Below are positions 9,324 through 19,681 of a DNA stretch of 64,000 bases, piece after piece. Origin of the DNA: Bdellovibrio sp. (GTDB lineage: Bacteria; Bdellovibrionota; Bacteriovoracia; Bacteriovoracales; Bacteriovoracaceae); assembly GCA_016187935.1 (NCBI GenBank), contig JACPIU010000009.1:22784-86783 (forward strand), written 5' to 3'. The position numbers and the translations under genes were made by a program. Within the stretch, counting starts at the first letter, position 1. Each line of letters starts with the position of its first letter. The notes below the pieces were generated by a model. It had not been told where the DNA came from and searched no databases. It worked only from the letters and a program-made list of their open reading frames with translations.

Positions 9324-10231
9324 CGGGCAAATTCATTTTTCATAAGGGCACTAATCCGCCGATCGAGATCGGGGTGAGTTGAGATCCACTTAAGAAAATT
9401 TGAGCGCGATGAAATTTGCATGGCCTGCATACCCGAGGTGGCGTCTTGGACTTCTGCCGTAATCGGGTAGCATTGCTTTAAGCGTTGCAAGGCCGCAATC
9501 ATTTTTTCTTTGCCTGCCAAGCGTGCCCCGCCGCTATCTGCGCGGAATTCCCTATAGCGCGAAAACCATGCCACTAAAGGCAGTGCCATGAGGCCAAAGA
9601 TCATTTCAAAAACATGTACCATCATAATTTGCATGAAACCGCCACCAAAAGAACTGCGGTTATCCTCATCCCTATCTCCTCTTAAAGCATTGGACAGGGC
9701 GAAAGCGGCAATACGGGAGAGGAACATAACGAAGGCGTTCACAACTCCTTGGATCAGAGTCATGGTGATCATATCGCCGTTTGTAATGTGGGTTATTTCA
9801 TGAGCGATAACTCCTTCAACTTCTGCTTCATTCATTCTTTGCAAGAGGCCGGTCGATACCGCCACCAGAGCGCTATTTTTTGTGGCACCAGTGGCAAAAG
9901 CATTGACGTCTGAGCTTTCATACACACCCACTTCGGGCATTTTTTCAATGCCTCCTTTTTTGGCAAGCCGGTGGACCATGGAAACGAGTTGATCGTATTG
10001 GCCTCGTTCTTTTATTACACGGACACCCATAAACATCTTGGCCATGAATTTTGATAAAAGAAGTGAGATAAAGGCACCACCCATTCCCCAAAAGAGACAG
10101 AAAATCATGAGAGATTGGTAATTGATTCCATAAGGCCCGCCATAGCGTCCGATTCCGAGCAAAGAACCCACAATAGAAAGTGTCAACATTACAAGGATGT
10201 TGACTAAAAAGAACAGAATCCAACGTTTCAT
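9320..10231 (-). CDS. htpX: HtpX-type membrane zinc metalloprotease
   Basis: 303 residues, about the normal HtpX length. Two N-terminal TM segments (about 5-25 and 38-58) precede the protease domain. The zinc motif VIAHEITHITNGD supplies two His ligands and the catalytic Glu; EFRADSGGARL supplies the third Glu ligand. Two more hydrophobic segments lie between them. ATG 10231 has GGAG upstream. HtpX degrades damaged membrane proteins in the inner membrane with its active site in the cytoplasm. The gene is convergent with the HNH gene and overlaps it by 4 bp. Confidence 0.95.
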   Translation of the reverse strand: MKRWILFFLVNILVMLTLSIVGSLLGIGRYGGPYGINYQSLMIFCLFWGMGGAFISLLLSKFMAKMFMGVRVIKERGQYDQLVSMVHRLAKKGGIEKMPEVGVYESSDVNAFATGATKNSALVAVSTGLLQRMNEAEVEGVIAHEITHITNGDMITMTLIQGVVNAFVMFLSRIAAFALSNALRGDRDEDNRSSFGGGFMQIMMVHVFEMIFGLMALPLVAWFSRYREFRADSGGARLAGKEKMIAALQRLKQCYPITAEVQDATSGMQAMQISSRSNFLKWISTHPDLDRRISALMKNEFAR

Positions 10232-10377
10232 ACCTCAACTCCTAAGATCTAAGAGGAAAATTAATTTTAATTACTTTGGGGGCAGAATAAGCATCGTCAA
10301 GAGTATTGTATGATTTTTCCTTAAGCCAAGTCTACGATTTGCCGAAGAATTCACAAATACTTTACTAATGGTTCTTA

Positions 10378-11676
10378 ATGACGAAGAGAAATCGAAAATT
10401 TCTCGAAACTGGATGGCAGGTGTGTCTATTTTTTGCCGTCCTTTTCACTTCTTTTGAAGCACCATATTCCTTAGCGATCAAATCACAGATTCATCAATGG
10501 CAGCTCTGGGTCGATGGAGTTATCAGTTTGCTATTTATGGCAGATCTATTTTACTACATCATTCAGGAAAAAAAGCGGCGAAAAGATGATCGTCCCAAAA
10601 CACATATGGATAACATAAAGCATCAAACGAACTTATTATTAAGTTTTATCTCATCCATTCCTTTTGATATTGTAATCGCCATTTTTGGTTTGAATTCACT
10701 CCATATTCTCCGACTGATTCGCCTCTATCGGCTAATGCGATTACCGCATATCTTTCACACCGTGGGAGATCTGGCAGTTATTCCGGGATGGTTCAAGGCG
10801 ATGATGGCCATCGTAGGGGCCACTATTGGCACACACATCTTTGCCTGCCTCTGGATGATGGTTTATCCAAATCCCGGCGATATGAGCAAGCTCGATTACT
10901 ATATTCGCTCACTCTATTATGTGGTAACAACACTTTCCACCGTAGGTTATGGCGACATCACTCCGCCGACAACAGGTGGGCGTCTTTTGGCCATGCTTAC
11001 GATGATGGTGGGGGTCGGTATTTTTGGTATTATCATTGGAAATATCACTCGCTATTTTAGTGAAGCAGATCGTTACAAAGAACTGAACAGGGAGAAAATT
11101 CAAGATCTCACTAATTTCATGCGCCATTATGAAGTCCCGATCGAAATTCAGGAAGTGGCCTTGAATTATTATGGTCATCTCCTGGCAAAAAGATTATCCG
11201 ACAATGATGATAAAATAATTGCCGAGCTACCTGCTTCTCTGCAAGAGGAGATGCGCACTTACATGAATGTGAAGTTAATTGGCGGACTTTCTATTTTTCA
11301 AAACTGTACTGCCGAATGTCTCAAGACCGTTGCTCAAGCATTAGAGCAAAAATATTTTTCCCCCGGACAGCAAGTGATTAGTAAGGGCGAAATAGGACAT
11401 GAGATGTTTATCATTGGCCATGGTTCGGTCAATGTGACTCTGGATAATGTAACAGTGTTGGCAACTTTAAATGCAGGACATTTTTTTGGCGAATCGGCCT
11501 TACTGGAAGAAGCTCCACGCAATGCTCATGTTGTGGCCTCCGACTATTGCGATCTTTATAAATTAGACAAAAATGATTTCATCAACATCATCAAAAGATA
11601 TCCTGAACTTTATCGCAATATCGAAGCTGTCATTTCCAAGCGTAAAGTTACGTCTAACTCAAACCGGCCTTCCTGA
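10378..11676 (+). CDS. Cyclic-nucleotide-gated K+ channel (MloK1/SthK-like)
   Basis: 432 residues, the size of the bacterial channels MloK1-SthK. Six TM segments: S1 about residues 12-32, an Arg-rich S4 (LIRLYRLMRLPHIF), and a pore loop TTLSTVGYGDITPP with the K+ selectivity filter TVGYGD. A C-linker leads to a cyclic-nucleotide-binding domain (about 300-420) with the phosphate-binding cassette FFGESALLEEAPRNAHVVA, retaining the Glu and Arg that contact cyclic nucleotide. It probably opens on cAMP or cGMP and sets membrane potential. The 3' end overlaps kamA by 23 bp. Confidence 0.93.
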   Translation: MTKRNRKFLETGWQVCLFFAVLFTSFEAPYSLAIKSQIHQWQLWVDGVISLLFMADLFYYIIQEKKRRKDDRPKTHMDNIKHQTNLLLSFISSIPFDIVIAIFGLNSLHILRLIRLYRLMRLPHIFHTVGDLAVIPGWFKAMMAIVGATIGTHIFACLWMMVYPNPGDMSKLDYYIRSLYYVVTTLSTVGYGDITPPTTGGRLLAMLTMMVGVGIFGIIIGNITRYFSEADRYKELNREKIQDLTNFMRHYEVPIEIQEVALNYYGHLLAKRLSDNDDKIIAELPASLQEEMRTYMNVKLIGGLSIFQNCTAECLKTVAQALEQKYFSPGQQVISKGEIGHEMFIIGHGSVNVTLDNVTVLATLNAGHFFGESALLEEAPRNAHVVASDYCDLYKLDKNDFINIIKRYPELYRNIEAVISKRKVTSNSNRPS

Positions 11677-13012
11677 TAGCGTTCAATACCATGTCTTCAC
11701 GAGCACGCGGATCGGACCAGCGCTTTTGGGCGTCATGGCCTAATTTGTGAATAGGGTCAAAATAAGTAAAGACCTTGCCTGGTTTGACGTTTGCCGCCAA
11801 CCACACGGAGATGCCATTTTCCTCGTCGTAGTATTCATAAGAGGCCACATGGCGCTTTCCTCCACCCCCTGGGAGGTCACACACAAAAGTCGGCGTATTA
11901 AAGCCTGCGGTGGTACCGCGTACGGCCTTTTCCAACTCCACCCCTTCTCTCAAGGTGGTGCGGAAATGCTCACAGCCAGGCACCATATCGTGCATATAGA
12001 CGTAATACGGTTGAATGTTGATGTAGGAAACTTTACGGGTGAGCAAGACCATATCTTCGATCTTGTTATTGACTCCATTTTGCAACACACCCTGGTTGCG
12101 CACAATCACTCCTTCTGAAAATAGACGCTCCATGGCCCGCTCGGACCATTTAGTAATTTCTGAAGGGCAGCTAAAATGAGTGTGAATCATAACCTGTTTA
12201 AAATAGCTCCGTCCCAAGGCATGCACTTGTAAGAAGGCCTTCACCCATGCATCATCAGTGAGAATTTTCATGGGGAAAATGGCAATGCCTTTTGTGGCAT
12301 AACGGATGCGTCGAATATGGGGAATATTGAGCAAATTTTCACCGATATATTTGATCTGCTCAGGTGTTAGCATAAAGGAATCTCCCCCTGAGATCACCAC
12401 ATCTTCAACGCTCGGCTGTTTTTTGATGTATTCAAAAACCTTGTCCCAATTTTTTTGATTGGCGCCATAGGATTCTTTTTCCACTGTATCTGTGGAACCG
12501 CCGATAATGCGACTACGTGTGCAATATGAACAATAGACAGGACAAATTGCCGTAGGTAAAAAAAGTACTTTATCGGAATAACGATGGGTCAGCATGGGGA
12601 CAGGTGAATCAGCATCTTCATTCAAAGAATCGGAAAGATAATATGGGTGATCTGCAAGAAACTGACTGCCCAGAGGCAAAAATTGTTTGCGAAGAGGGTC
12701 GTTATAGGGATCGCTCCAATCAATTAAGGCAAAAATATAAGGCGTAATACGAATGTTCATGGGAGCGCGCTTTTGCCCTTCGATAATATCTTTAATCAAG
12801 TCATCATGAACAAGCTTCCCGAGCACTTTTTCGACTTGCTCAACTTTGCGAATAGAATTCTTGGATTGCCATAGATGATCGGCAAACTCATCCCGAGAAA
12901 CCTGTCCCCATGCCGGAATCTTTTTCCAAAACTCATCATCGCGAAAATTGCGGTGTTGGAGTTCTGGGATATGAAATTTTGCTTCAGCAAGATTCGTCTT
13001 AACTCTAGGCAT
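11654..13012 (-). CDS. kamA: Lysine 2,3-aminomutase family radical SAM enzyme
   Basis: 452 residues, matching full-length KamA rather than the shorter EpmB. The radical SAM cluster is CPVYCSYCTR (C-x3-C-x2-C), followed by the SAM-binding segment VEDVVISGGDSFML. The C-terminus has the PLP-region pattern DLPGGGGKR. It interconverts L-alpha-lysine and L-beta-lysine using 4Fe-4S, SAM and PLP. ATG 13012 is preceded by AGAGG at six bases. No ablB-like beta-lysine acetyltransferase or lysine fermentation genes lie nearby, so use in osmolyte synthesis or catabolism cannot be decided. Convergent overlap with the channel gene. Confidence 0.9.
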   Translation of the reverse strand: MPRVKTNLAEAKFHIPELQHRNFRDDEFWKKIPAWGQVSRDEFADHLWQSKNSIRKVEQVEKVLGKLVHDDLIKDIIEGQKRAPMNIRITPYIFALIDWSDPYNDPLRKQFLPLGSQFLADHPYYLSDSLNEDADSPVPMLTHRYSDKVLFLPTAICPVYCSYCTRSRIIGGSTDTVEKESYGANQKNWDKVFEYIKKQPSVEDVVISGGDSFMLTPEQIKYIGENLLNIPHIRRIRYATKGIAIFPMKILTDDAWVKAFLQVHALGRSYFKQVMIHTHFSCPSEITKWSERAMERLFSEGVIVRNQGVLQNGVNNKIEDMVLLTRKVSYINIQPYYVYMHDMVPGCEHFRTTLREGVELEKAVRGTTAGFNTPTFVCDLPGGGGKRHVASYEYYDEENGISVWLAANVKPGKVFTYFDPIHKLGHDAQKRWSDPRAREDMVLNAIRKAGLS

Positions 13013-13206
13013 AACCGACCTCTGTAAGTGTTTAATGATAAAGGTAAATTATAAAGAACTATAACGTAAAAACTAACAACTGTCTAAAAAAGAGGCACTT
13101 TCTATCTGCCTTTCGACCAGTTAAGTGCAGCAATGTCGCATAGTTCACTGATGGTATCGTCTTTGCAGCAATGGGGCCAATATTTGTCTATTATGAAGGA
13201 GTTTCT

Positions 13207-14013
13207 ATGTCGGTAGGTAAATTTGTATTTAAAATGTCATTAGCGGCATTAATTGTTGGTTATTCTCAGACAAGTTGGTCATTACATTTACCTGAGCATG
13301 GCATTTTTAAATCTTATGAGAACTGTCTTATAAGCAGTCAAGGTGATCTTTGGTTACGAATGTTGCGTAATTTCTTTCCGGATAAAGGGGAAATCAGATT
13401 AGTCGAAGAACGTGCCTTTTTTCAAGGTATCTCTCGCCCCACGATTGGCAGAAATCATATTGATATAAAATATCGCGCTCTGTTTGAGAATGATCTATTG
13501 CCTTCTTCGGTCGGATTGGATTTCCGTTACGAACCAAAAGATGGTTCTCTACAACTGACCTTACGTCGTCACCAGACGGCCAAGCCGATCGAATTGGAAG
13601 AGATCAAAATACCATTTTTTAAATATAACGCCGAAGATGAAGAGCTTGAGATTTTGAATCGTTTTGGCGAAGTGAGTGAACACGAAGTTCGACTTGCAAA
13701 AGAAGTTCAGGCCTATTCCTATGAGAAAAATGCTCCCGTCACATTTAAAAATAAAAAGACTGAGCGATCTCTTTCCGATAGCAACGGGAACGTATTTCAA
13801 TTTAATCGCCTCAACTTCCTGACCTGCATAAAAGAACAGGCCAACAAAAATGCACTGGCATATTCCATTACTGAAATGGATGGCCATAATCAAAATCGCG
13901 CGCAATATATTCGCACGTTAGAACGCGAGGCCCGTGTTTATAAGAACTTCGTTGAAAATCCTCGTGATGAGCTGGACTGGGTACCGGTAAGAAGTTCTGC
14001 GCAATCGCGCTAA
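13207..14013 (+). CDS. Exported protein of unknown function
   Basis: 268 residues from ATG 13207, which has AAGGAG five bases upstream; the in-frame start at 13171 has none. The N-terminus (MSVGKFVFKMSLAALIVGYS, then QTSWSLHL) is a signal peptide with likely cleavage after WS or SLH. The rest mixes beta strands and charged stretches and contains two Cys; no domain was recognised. The gene is transcribed alone, away from kamA and towards the metzincin-like gene, from which it is 15 bp apart. Confidence 0.7.
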   Translation: MSVGKFVFKMSLAALIVGYSQTSWSLHLPEHGIFKSYENCLISSQGDLWLRMLRNFFPDKGEIRLVEERAFFQGISRPTIGRNHIDIKYRALFENDLLPSSVGLDFRYEPKDGSLQLTLRRHQTAKPIELEEIKIPFFKYNAEDEELEILNRFGEVSEHEVRLAKEVQAYSYEKNAPVTFKNKKTERSLSDSNGNVFQFNRLNFLTCIKEQANKNALAYSITEMDGHNQNRAQYIRTLEREARVYKNFVENPRDELDWVPVRSSAQSR

Positions 14014-14028
14014 TCCTTCTCTTTGCCA

Positions 14029-16179
14029 TTACTCGGTGATTTCTCCAGAGACCTCAGGACAGTGTAGAACATCGAGGATTTGAGAGATATGTCGAGGATA
14101 AAGACGAGAGTCCAAAGAGCGACTGGCCCTCATGATAGAATTGTGTTCGCCTAACAAGCTATAAGGTCGTTCATCGCTATAGTACTCGTCCGCCAACCCC
14201 AGTTGGTGAAAAACCTCATGTCGAACGACAGAGTATGATTCATCAAGGGTATAATTGGATGAATCTGCACGATTCATGGCCGTGGGATTTGCGGCAAACT
14301 TCTCTTCCACCTCTGAACGACAAAATTGAGTGATATTCGTACGACATTGCTCTTCGTTTTGTCCGCTCGAAATGCAAGAGGCCAACATACCAGGATGCTC
14401 TGTAATGCATTTATTAATATGCACGCCCTTAACTTTTTCACAATCTCCACGATCCTCAGGTGAACCGGGAATGTCGAGACGATAGCAACGATGGAGCTGA
14501 ACATTAGGGCGTGGCGCTGGGTTTTCATTGGTTGGAACCATGTTAATTTGAAAATTCACTTTAGGCTTGATAATCGCCATGTTAGAATTCAAAGGACAGC
14601 GCTTTTGCACAGTCGGTGGCACAGGCATCGTCCTTGTCGGCCCGGAACCTGGGCCAGTTGGGCAATGACTTTGGTTGGAAGTATTGATCGAAGCGGAAGG
14701 GACGGCACCAACCGAGCAATTGGCCCAGTCATTTATATCAACTCGCCATAATTGAAGCTGGCATTCCAATTGATCGGGAACGCCGTTATTGTCGCTATCG
14801 GGTAATCCGGCCAAACTGGGCCCGAGGGTAAAATTAATATTGAGCTTGACGGTGATAGGAGCATCGGCAGGAGTTTTTGGTCGAGAGAGACGGAAAAAAT
14901 TCTGACTTCCGTTCGGCCAATCATTGATCTTCCAACGGGCAACATCGATATCGTTTTCAGGCAGTGGTCCACCACTGACGCCATTACATTGCGGCTCACG
15001 TTGTAGCATGGGCATGGCCCCAGCTTCACACAGGACCGCCTTTGTCAGTCCGCGTTCGGAAGGAGACATATCCAAAATAGTTTGGCGTACGACGTTTGGA
15101 TATTGAAGCGCCATACTGTAAATGTTCACTCTATCGTGATTATCCATGCGAAAAACGCTCAATCTGTTTTTACATAAATTGGCCAATTCTTGAGTCATAC
15201 GTCCCATATGGTCTTCTTTTAATCGCCGTTCGGCCCTCCGATACTCTCGAAAGGCCTTTCCCAGTAAAGTATTGGGAGGGGCATTTGTGGCTTCGGCCAA
15301 GGCATGGCCGAAGCGTTCCTCCAAGCTACGATAAGGCCCGAGCTTAGTCCCTTCTTCCAGATAGGCCAATCCTCTCGCCCTGGCCTGTTCTTCGGACAAA
15401 TTGCCGGCATTATGCGTTCCCATAAGATAACAAAGTGAATTACGGAATTCATTATAGCGCGAAGTTTTATGCGACAGGGCCGCGGGATTGTTATTAGTGC
15501 CTTGAACGGCAAAATTGAAAAGAGCTGGAAATGAAGTTTGCAGGCGATAGGAAGTATGTTGAATTGACGTGCAGGCAGGTGCTCGTGCGCCAGTCATGGA
15601 TTCACAAGAATTTTGGGCACTGCCGTTTTGCAAACGTTCCTCATACATGAGGGCGCGGGCCATATTATCTCCGCGCAAGCTCGCGGCAATGGCTTCGGCC
15701 TTAGCGCTCATTTTACTTTTAGCGTTGTAGCTTTTTTTGACTGCTCTTTGCCAGAGAGGGGAAGTTTCACTGACACACTCTGGCCGTTCAAGTTCAACCG
15801 TTTGCCCAAGTGCTGAGGCGGCGGCCTTAATGTTGAGGGCCAAGTATTCTGAGGCATGAGTTCTTAGGCGATAGAGCACCACTGATCGCATGGTGTTGTT
15901 GATGAGTTCGCTCACAGGACGATCAGAATCGAGCACTTGGCCGCGACAGTAAGCTGCTAAATATTCTCTTTGGGTTTGCGTATCGCAGGCCATTTGAATT
16001 TGTTGGTGGGCCTCGGATTCAGATGATGCCAAATAACCATAGCCGCCATAGTTTTCGCCAAAGATATTCCGGTTAATACTGCCATTACCAAGGATGGTGC
16101 TCGTTCCTTCGCTTTCCAATTCAGGAGGATGGGCCACCAGGTCTGTCATGCTTATAAAATAAATCAGCAGCATGATCAT
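14029..16179 (-). CDS. Exported metzincin-like zinc metalloprotease
   Basis: 716 residues from ATG 16179, with GGGGAG five bases upstream and the ATG overlapping the previous stop (ATGA). The N-terminus MIMLLIYFISMTDLVA is a signal peptide. Near the C-terminus, RHEVFHQLGLADEY (residues 654-664 hold the core) fits HExxHxxGxxD, a metzincin zinc site with Asp as third ligand, as in snapalysin. NSIMRAS about 20 residues later fits a Met-turn. DSDNNGVPDQLE in the middle resembles a thrombospondin-type-3 calcium repeat. The long Cys-containing N-terminal region (about 600 residues) is unrecognised. Likely an extracytoplasmic protease (inference). Confidence 0.78.
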   Translation of the reverse strand: MIMLLIYFISMTDLVAHPPELESEGTSTILGNGSINRNIFGENYGGYGYLASSESEAHQQIQMACDTQTQREYLAAYCRGQVLDSDRPVSELINNTMRSVVLYRLRTHASEYLALNIKAAASALGQTVELERPECVSETSPLWQRAVKKSYNAKSKMSAKAEAIAASLRGDNMARALMYEERLQNGSAQNSCESMTGARAPACTSIQHTSYRLQTSFPALFNFAVQGTNNNPAALSHKTSRYNEFRNSLCYLMGTHNAGNLSEEQARARGLAYLEEGTKLGPYRSLEERFGHALAEATNAPPNTLLGKAFREYRRAERRLKEDHMGRMTQELANLCKNRLSVFRMDNHDRVNIYSMALQYPNVVRQTILDMSPSERGLTKAVLCEAGAMPMLQREPQCNGVSGGPLPENDIDVARWKINDWPNGSQNFFRLSRPKTPADAPITVKLNINFTLGPSLAGLPDSDNNGVPDQLECQLQLWRVDINDWANCSVGAVPSASINTSNQSHCPTGPGSGPTRTMPVPPTVQKRCPLNSNMAIIKPKVNFQINMVPTNENPAPRPNVQLHRCYRLDIPGSPEDRGDCEKVKGVHINKCITEHPGMLASCISSGQNEEQCRTNITQFCRSEVEEKFAANPTAMNRADSSNYTLDESYSVVRHEVFHQLGLADEYYSDERPYSLLGEHNSIMRASRSLDSRLYPRHISQILDVLHCPEVSGEITE

Positions 16180-17015
16180 AGCGACTCCCCGGCACACAAA
16201 AAGACTTCCATAACTGGAGGGAGGTCTTTTTTCAGATTGAGAAGGGCATGATGAACCATAACGCCTGAGTCATAATAAATGGGGCCTGGCATCTTCCCGG
16301 AGGTAGCAGTATCGAGTGTGAGACTAAAATTTTTCCCCTTGTGCAGTAAAATATCGCGTTTGAGAGGAGGTTTGCGATAGGATATTTTCTCGCCTTTATT
16401 CAGAAAAAATACTTCACCGGGATTTTTTGGGAAAAATAGCCGAACCGATTCAGTGCTTATGTTTAAGAAAGAAACAATCAGCCCTGCCGCTTGGCCTTGC
16501 TTTTTAGACCCCTTCTCTTCGGTGATCTTCTCTTTTGTGGCCGTCATGCGTATTGCGCGTTGTGGTTGCAGCTTGGCTTTTATGAACGCCAGTTCCTGAA
16601 AAAAGGCCTGAGAGTTGGCAAAGGCCTTGCTCAGCTCAAAAGAAAATACGGCATTATCATATTCCACTTGAAAGAGATGACGAGCGCGGCGTGTGGAATC
16701 CTCTGTTTTGTCCGCAATATCTTTTTTTTCTTTTTCACTCTCATAAAGGACATGGATCAGCTCCAGAAGTTTTTTCTTTTCTTGCTCGTTTAGGTGGCCT
16801 AGGAAAATGCCACCTTCACTTGGACACGTGCCTCCTTTGGAGGCAACCTGCCAAGAGGCCTTGCCATTGGGATATAACTCGAAACGATCAAAGAGAGTGT
16901 GACCAGCACCATCACGGCCGGAGAGAAAATAGGTAAAACCCCTCACCTCAGAACACCGTCCATCAAGGATGAAGAGAAAATAAATGCTTATGCAAAGACA
17001 GCAGATTCGCCCCAT
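16176..17015 (-). CDS. Exported protein of unknown function, upstream of metzincin gene
   Basis: About 279 residues from ATG 17015 (MGRICCLCISIYFLFILDG, then a short signal peptide end); an in-frame ATG at 17084 would add 23 residues before the signal. The segment after the signal (FTYFLSGRDGAGHTLFDRFELYPNG) looks like a compact beta domain; a charged helical middle and a second beta-rich part follow. No family was recognised. Its stop overlaps the start of the metzincin-like gene (ATGA), so the two are probably made and possibly act together, for example as a chaperone or inhibitor pair (speculative). Confidence 0.65.
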   Translation of the reverse strand: MGRICCLCISIYFLFILDGRCSEVRGFTYFLSGRDGAGHTLFDRFELYPNGKASWQVASKGGTCPSEGGIFLGHLNEQEKKKLLELIHVLYESEKEKKDIADKTEDSTRRARHLFQVEYDNAVFSFELSKAFANSQAFFQELAFIKAKLQPQRAIRMTATKEKITEEKGSKKQGQAAGLIVSFLNISTESVRLFFPKNPGEVFFLNKGEKISYRKPPLKRDILLHKGKNFSLTLDTATSGKMPGPIYYDSGVMVHHALLNLKKDLPPVMEVFLCAGESL

Positions 17016-17140
17016 TATCCTATTTTCGGCCAATCCCACCCTCTTATTCAATGTGGGAAGAACTGCCATCGATATATCCGACAATGAGCGTTGGAAAAAC
17101 GGGTAAGTGTAACTAATTAAAATAATTGATACTCAGGCCA

Positions 17141-19663
17141 TCAACCGAGCGGATCTTCACGCCAATCATGATGGGGATAACGGCGCTGGTATTCGCTGCG
17201 AAGCTTAGGGTAGTGATTGCGCCAAAAACTTCTTAAGTCACTGGTGACTGCCATAGGGCGACGGGCCGGGGTTAATAAATGAACCGAGATTGCAAGCTTT
17301 CGACGTAAAAGTTGCGGTACTTCTTCCATTCCAAAAAAATCTTGCACCATGGCCTCAATCCAGGGCGGGCGTCCTTCAGCATAATTAACTTTTATGCGCT
17401 TTCGTTTAGGCAGAGGAATGAATAAAGGCACCTCTTCCGTCAACGTTTTGGCCACTTCCGCATTGAGTGAGCAGGCCAAAAAATTTTCCTCTGCCTCTAA
17501 GGTCGCCATGCGTCCCCAATATCCCGAAGCTTCTCCCGAAGGATGTATGAATGCCACGAGATCACTTCGACTACTCACTCCTTGCTTGGCCAAAATGGCG
17601 ATAAGCCCTTTTTTTAAAGCTTGCGGCCATTGATCCAGGAGATGAGATGACGCCAAAGATTGGTCACACAAAAGCTGTAACCGTACCTTCAGAGATTCCT
17701 GGACCTCATTATGTGGCCATCTCCCCTCACCTTTTATCTCTTGCAAACCTTCTAATAAGCAGCTCACAACCATTTCAAAATCAAAAGGCACTTCAACACT
17801 TTCCTGCAAAAGAATTGGCCCATAACACAAACGCGAAATCTCATCAACTCTATGTTTTTCCGCATGAAAACGACAAAACTTCTCATCTCTCACCCACTTT
17901 TCATTCAAGAGAAGTGTTTCGGGAGGAATCTGATAAAAAACGCTAATTTCCAAATCACGCGCACTGGTGCGATTACGGTTATACTCTTCAACCGAAAGTG
18001 CTAGTCCGACACTTTTCTTTTCACGTTGTAAACTTTCCCTATCGTCATAACCAATTCGGGCGACATCATCAGTGTAAAGTTGTGCCAATCCTCGCTCGTT
18101 GAGCTTAAAAACTCGATCGGGAAAGGCCAAAAACAAGGCCTCTCCCAAACGCAAAGGCCAATCAGCAGGAAACTCGCGGGAAAAACTTCCACTCAAACTC
18201 AATAAATTTTGCATCGAACGCTTTAATTTAAAAGGTAATTGGGGCAGGGCCAATAAATCTGTGATCGTTTGCAATAAATTAGGTGATGAAAATTGAGATT
18301 CAGCAATCACCGCCGCGGATAAGGCCGCCACGTATGGAATCTTTCGTGATTCCGCTTCAAGCATCAGTTTTGAGAAGCGGGGATGGGCCGGTATTCCCGC
18401 CATTTTTTTCCCGGCAGGAGTCAGCCGGCCGCCTTCTGCAAGCGCTCCCAGATTAAACAGTAATTGCACTGCTCCCTCGATACTTTCTTTGGGAGGGGTT
18501 TCAAACCAAGGAAAATCATCCGAGGAAATTTCAAGCTTAAAAAGTTGCAACAAAAATTCCGCCAAGTCATGGCGTCGGATTTCCGGAAGATTCTGTTCTG
18601 GACGGGTATTGTAATCATCCTCAGAGTAGAGACGTATGGCCACACCCTTGCCCTGGCGTGCGGCCCGGCCGGCACGTTGAATGGCGGAACTCTTGGGAAT
18701 GGGACGGGTGTGCAATACCTGGACTCCTGTCCATGGCGAATGTAAGGCCAGACGATGCACTCCAGAATCTATCACGACTCGTACACCATCAATGGTGACT
18801 GAGGATTCAGCGATATTGGTAGAAAGAATAATTTTAGTCCTTGCGTTCTGATCACGCGTGAGCGCCAGTTCTTGTTCTTCAGTGCTCAATTCTCCGTGCA
18901 GCTTCAAGATGATCGCTTGTGCTAAGACTGGATGCTGACTTAAAGCCTCTTCCGCTTGACGAATCTCACGCATCCCGGGCAAAAATATTAAAATATCACC
19001 TGTTACTTCATGCCAAATTGTTTCTAATGCCCGAACAACTTGCGCGCTTAAAAATTCTTTTGATCGGGGTGTTTGGTAGCGAATTTCTAGGGCATAGGGA
19101 GCGTCAGGAAGCTGGATATGAGCAGTTTTCTCGGGAATCAGGTATCTTTTGAGCGAACGAGCATCAATAGTCGCCGACATAACTCCCAGAAGAATCTCTG
19201 GCCGTGACTGACGAAGGCGTCTAATCAAGGCCAGGGCCGCATCGCCTTGCAGATGACGCTCATGAAATTCGTCAACAATCACCGCCCCGACATTTTTAAG
19301 AGTGGGATCGGCCATAAATTTACGCAGAAATGTACCCTCGGTCAGATACCAAAGACGCGTATGCGGGCCTGCGCATTTTTCAAAACGAAACTGATACCCG
19401 ACAGTCTCCCCCACCCTCTGAGCAATCAAGCGTGCCGCTTGAATTGCCGCCAGACGGGCCGCTGGTCTGCGTGGGACCAGAACATAAATTTCTTGACCTT
19501 CTTTGAATCGAGATGAAAAAAGCACCGCCAAAGGCAAACGGGTGGTCTTGCCCGCTCCGGGAGGCGCTTCCAAAATAAGCTGGGTCTTGGCATGAAACTG
19601 CTCAACAATTTCTTCTAAATAACTATCTATTGGAAGATAAGGGCCTGACACATTCGTTTTCAT
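17141..19663 (-). CDS. hrpB: ATP-dependent helicase HrpB
   Basis: 840 residues, the normal HrpB length. DEAH-box helicase motifs in order: PPGAGKTTRLPL (Walker A), DEFHERH (DEAH variant, as in HrpB), SATID (motif III), STNIAESSVTIDGV (motif V) and QRAGRAAR (motif VI). The winged-helix/ratchet region and the HrpB-specific C-terminus (GRPPWIEAMVQDFFG; LLTPARRP; FWRNHYP; HDWREDP) are present. RNA-related superfamily 2 helicase, role not well defined. Its start is 18 bp from the divergent ABC-F start, so the promoters must overlap the coding ends. Confidence 0.95.
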   Translation of the reverse strand: MKTNVSGPYLPIDSYLEEIVEQFHAKTQLILEAPPGAGKTTRLPLAVLFSSRFKEGQEIYVLVPRRPAARLAAIQAARLIAQRVGETVGYQFRFEKCAGPHTRLWYLTEGTFLRKFMADPTLKNVGAVIVDEFHERHLQGDAALALIRRLRQSRPEILLGVMSATIDARSLKRYLIPEKTAHIQLPDAPYALEIRYQTPRSKEFLSAQVVRALETIWHEVTGDILIFLPGMREIRQAEEALSQHPVLAQAIILKLHGELSTEEQELALTRDQNARTKIILSTNIAESSVTIDGVRVVIDSGVHRLALHSPWTGVQVLHTRPIPKSSAIQRAGRAARQGKGVAIRLYSEDDYNTRPEQNLPEIRRHDLAEFLLQLFKLEISSDDFPWFETPPKESIEGAVQLLFNLGALAEGGRLTPAGKKMAGIPAHPRFSKLMLEAESRKIPYVAALSAAVIAESQFSSPNLLQTITDLLALPQLPFKLKRSMQNLLSLSGSFSREFPADWPLRLGEALFLAFPDRVFKLNERGLAQLYTDDVARIGYDDRESLQREKKSVGLALSVEEYNRNRTSARDLEISVFYQIPPETLLLNEKWVRDEKFCRFHAEKHRVDEISRLCYGPILLQESVEVPFDFEMVVSCLLEGLQEIKGEGRWPHNEVQESLKVRLQLLCDQSLASSHLLDQWPQALKKGLIAILAKQGVSSRSDLVAFIHPSGEASGYWGRMATLEAEENFLACSLNAEVAKTLTEEVPLFIPLPKRKRIKVNYAEGRPPWIEAMVQDFFGMEEVPQLLRRKLAISVHLLTPARRPMAVTSDLRSFWRNHYPKLRSEYQRRYPHHDWREDPLG

Positions 19664-19681
19664 TCATTAATCTCGAAAACC

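Noticed and set aside
13013..13170. Lysine riboswitch before kamA
   Set aside because: Only 158 bases are available and no conserved aptamer elements were seen.
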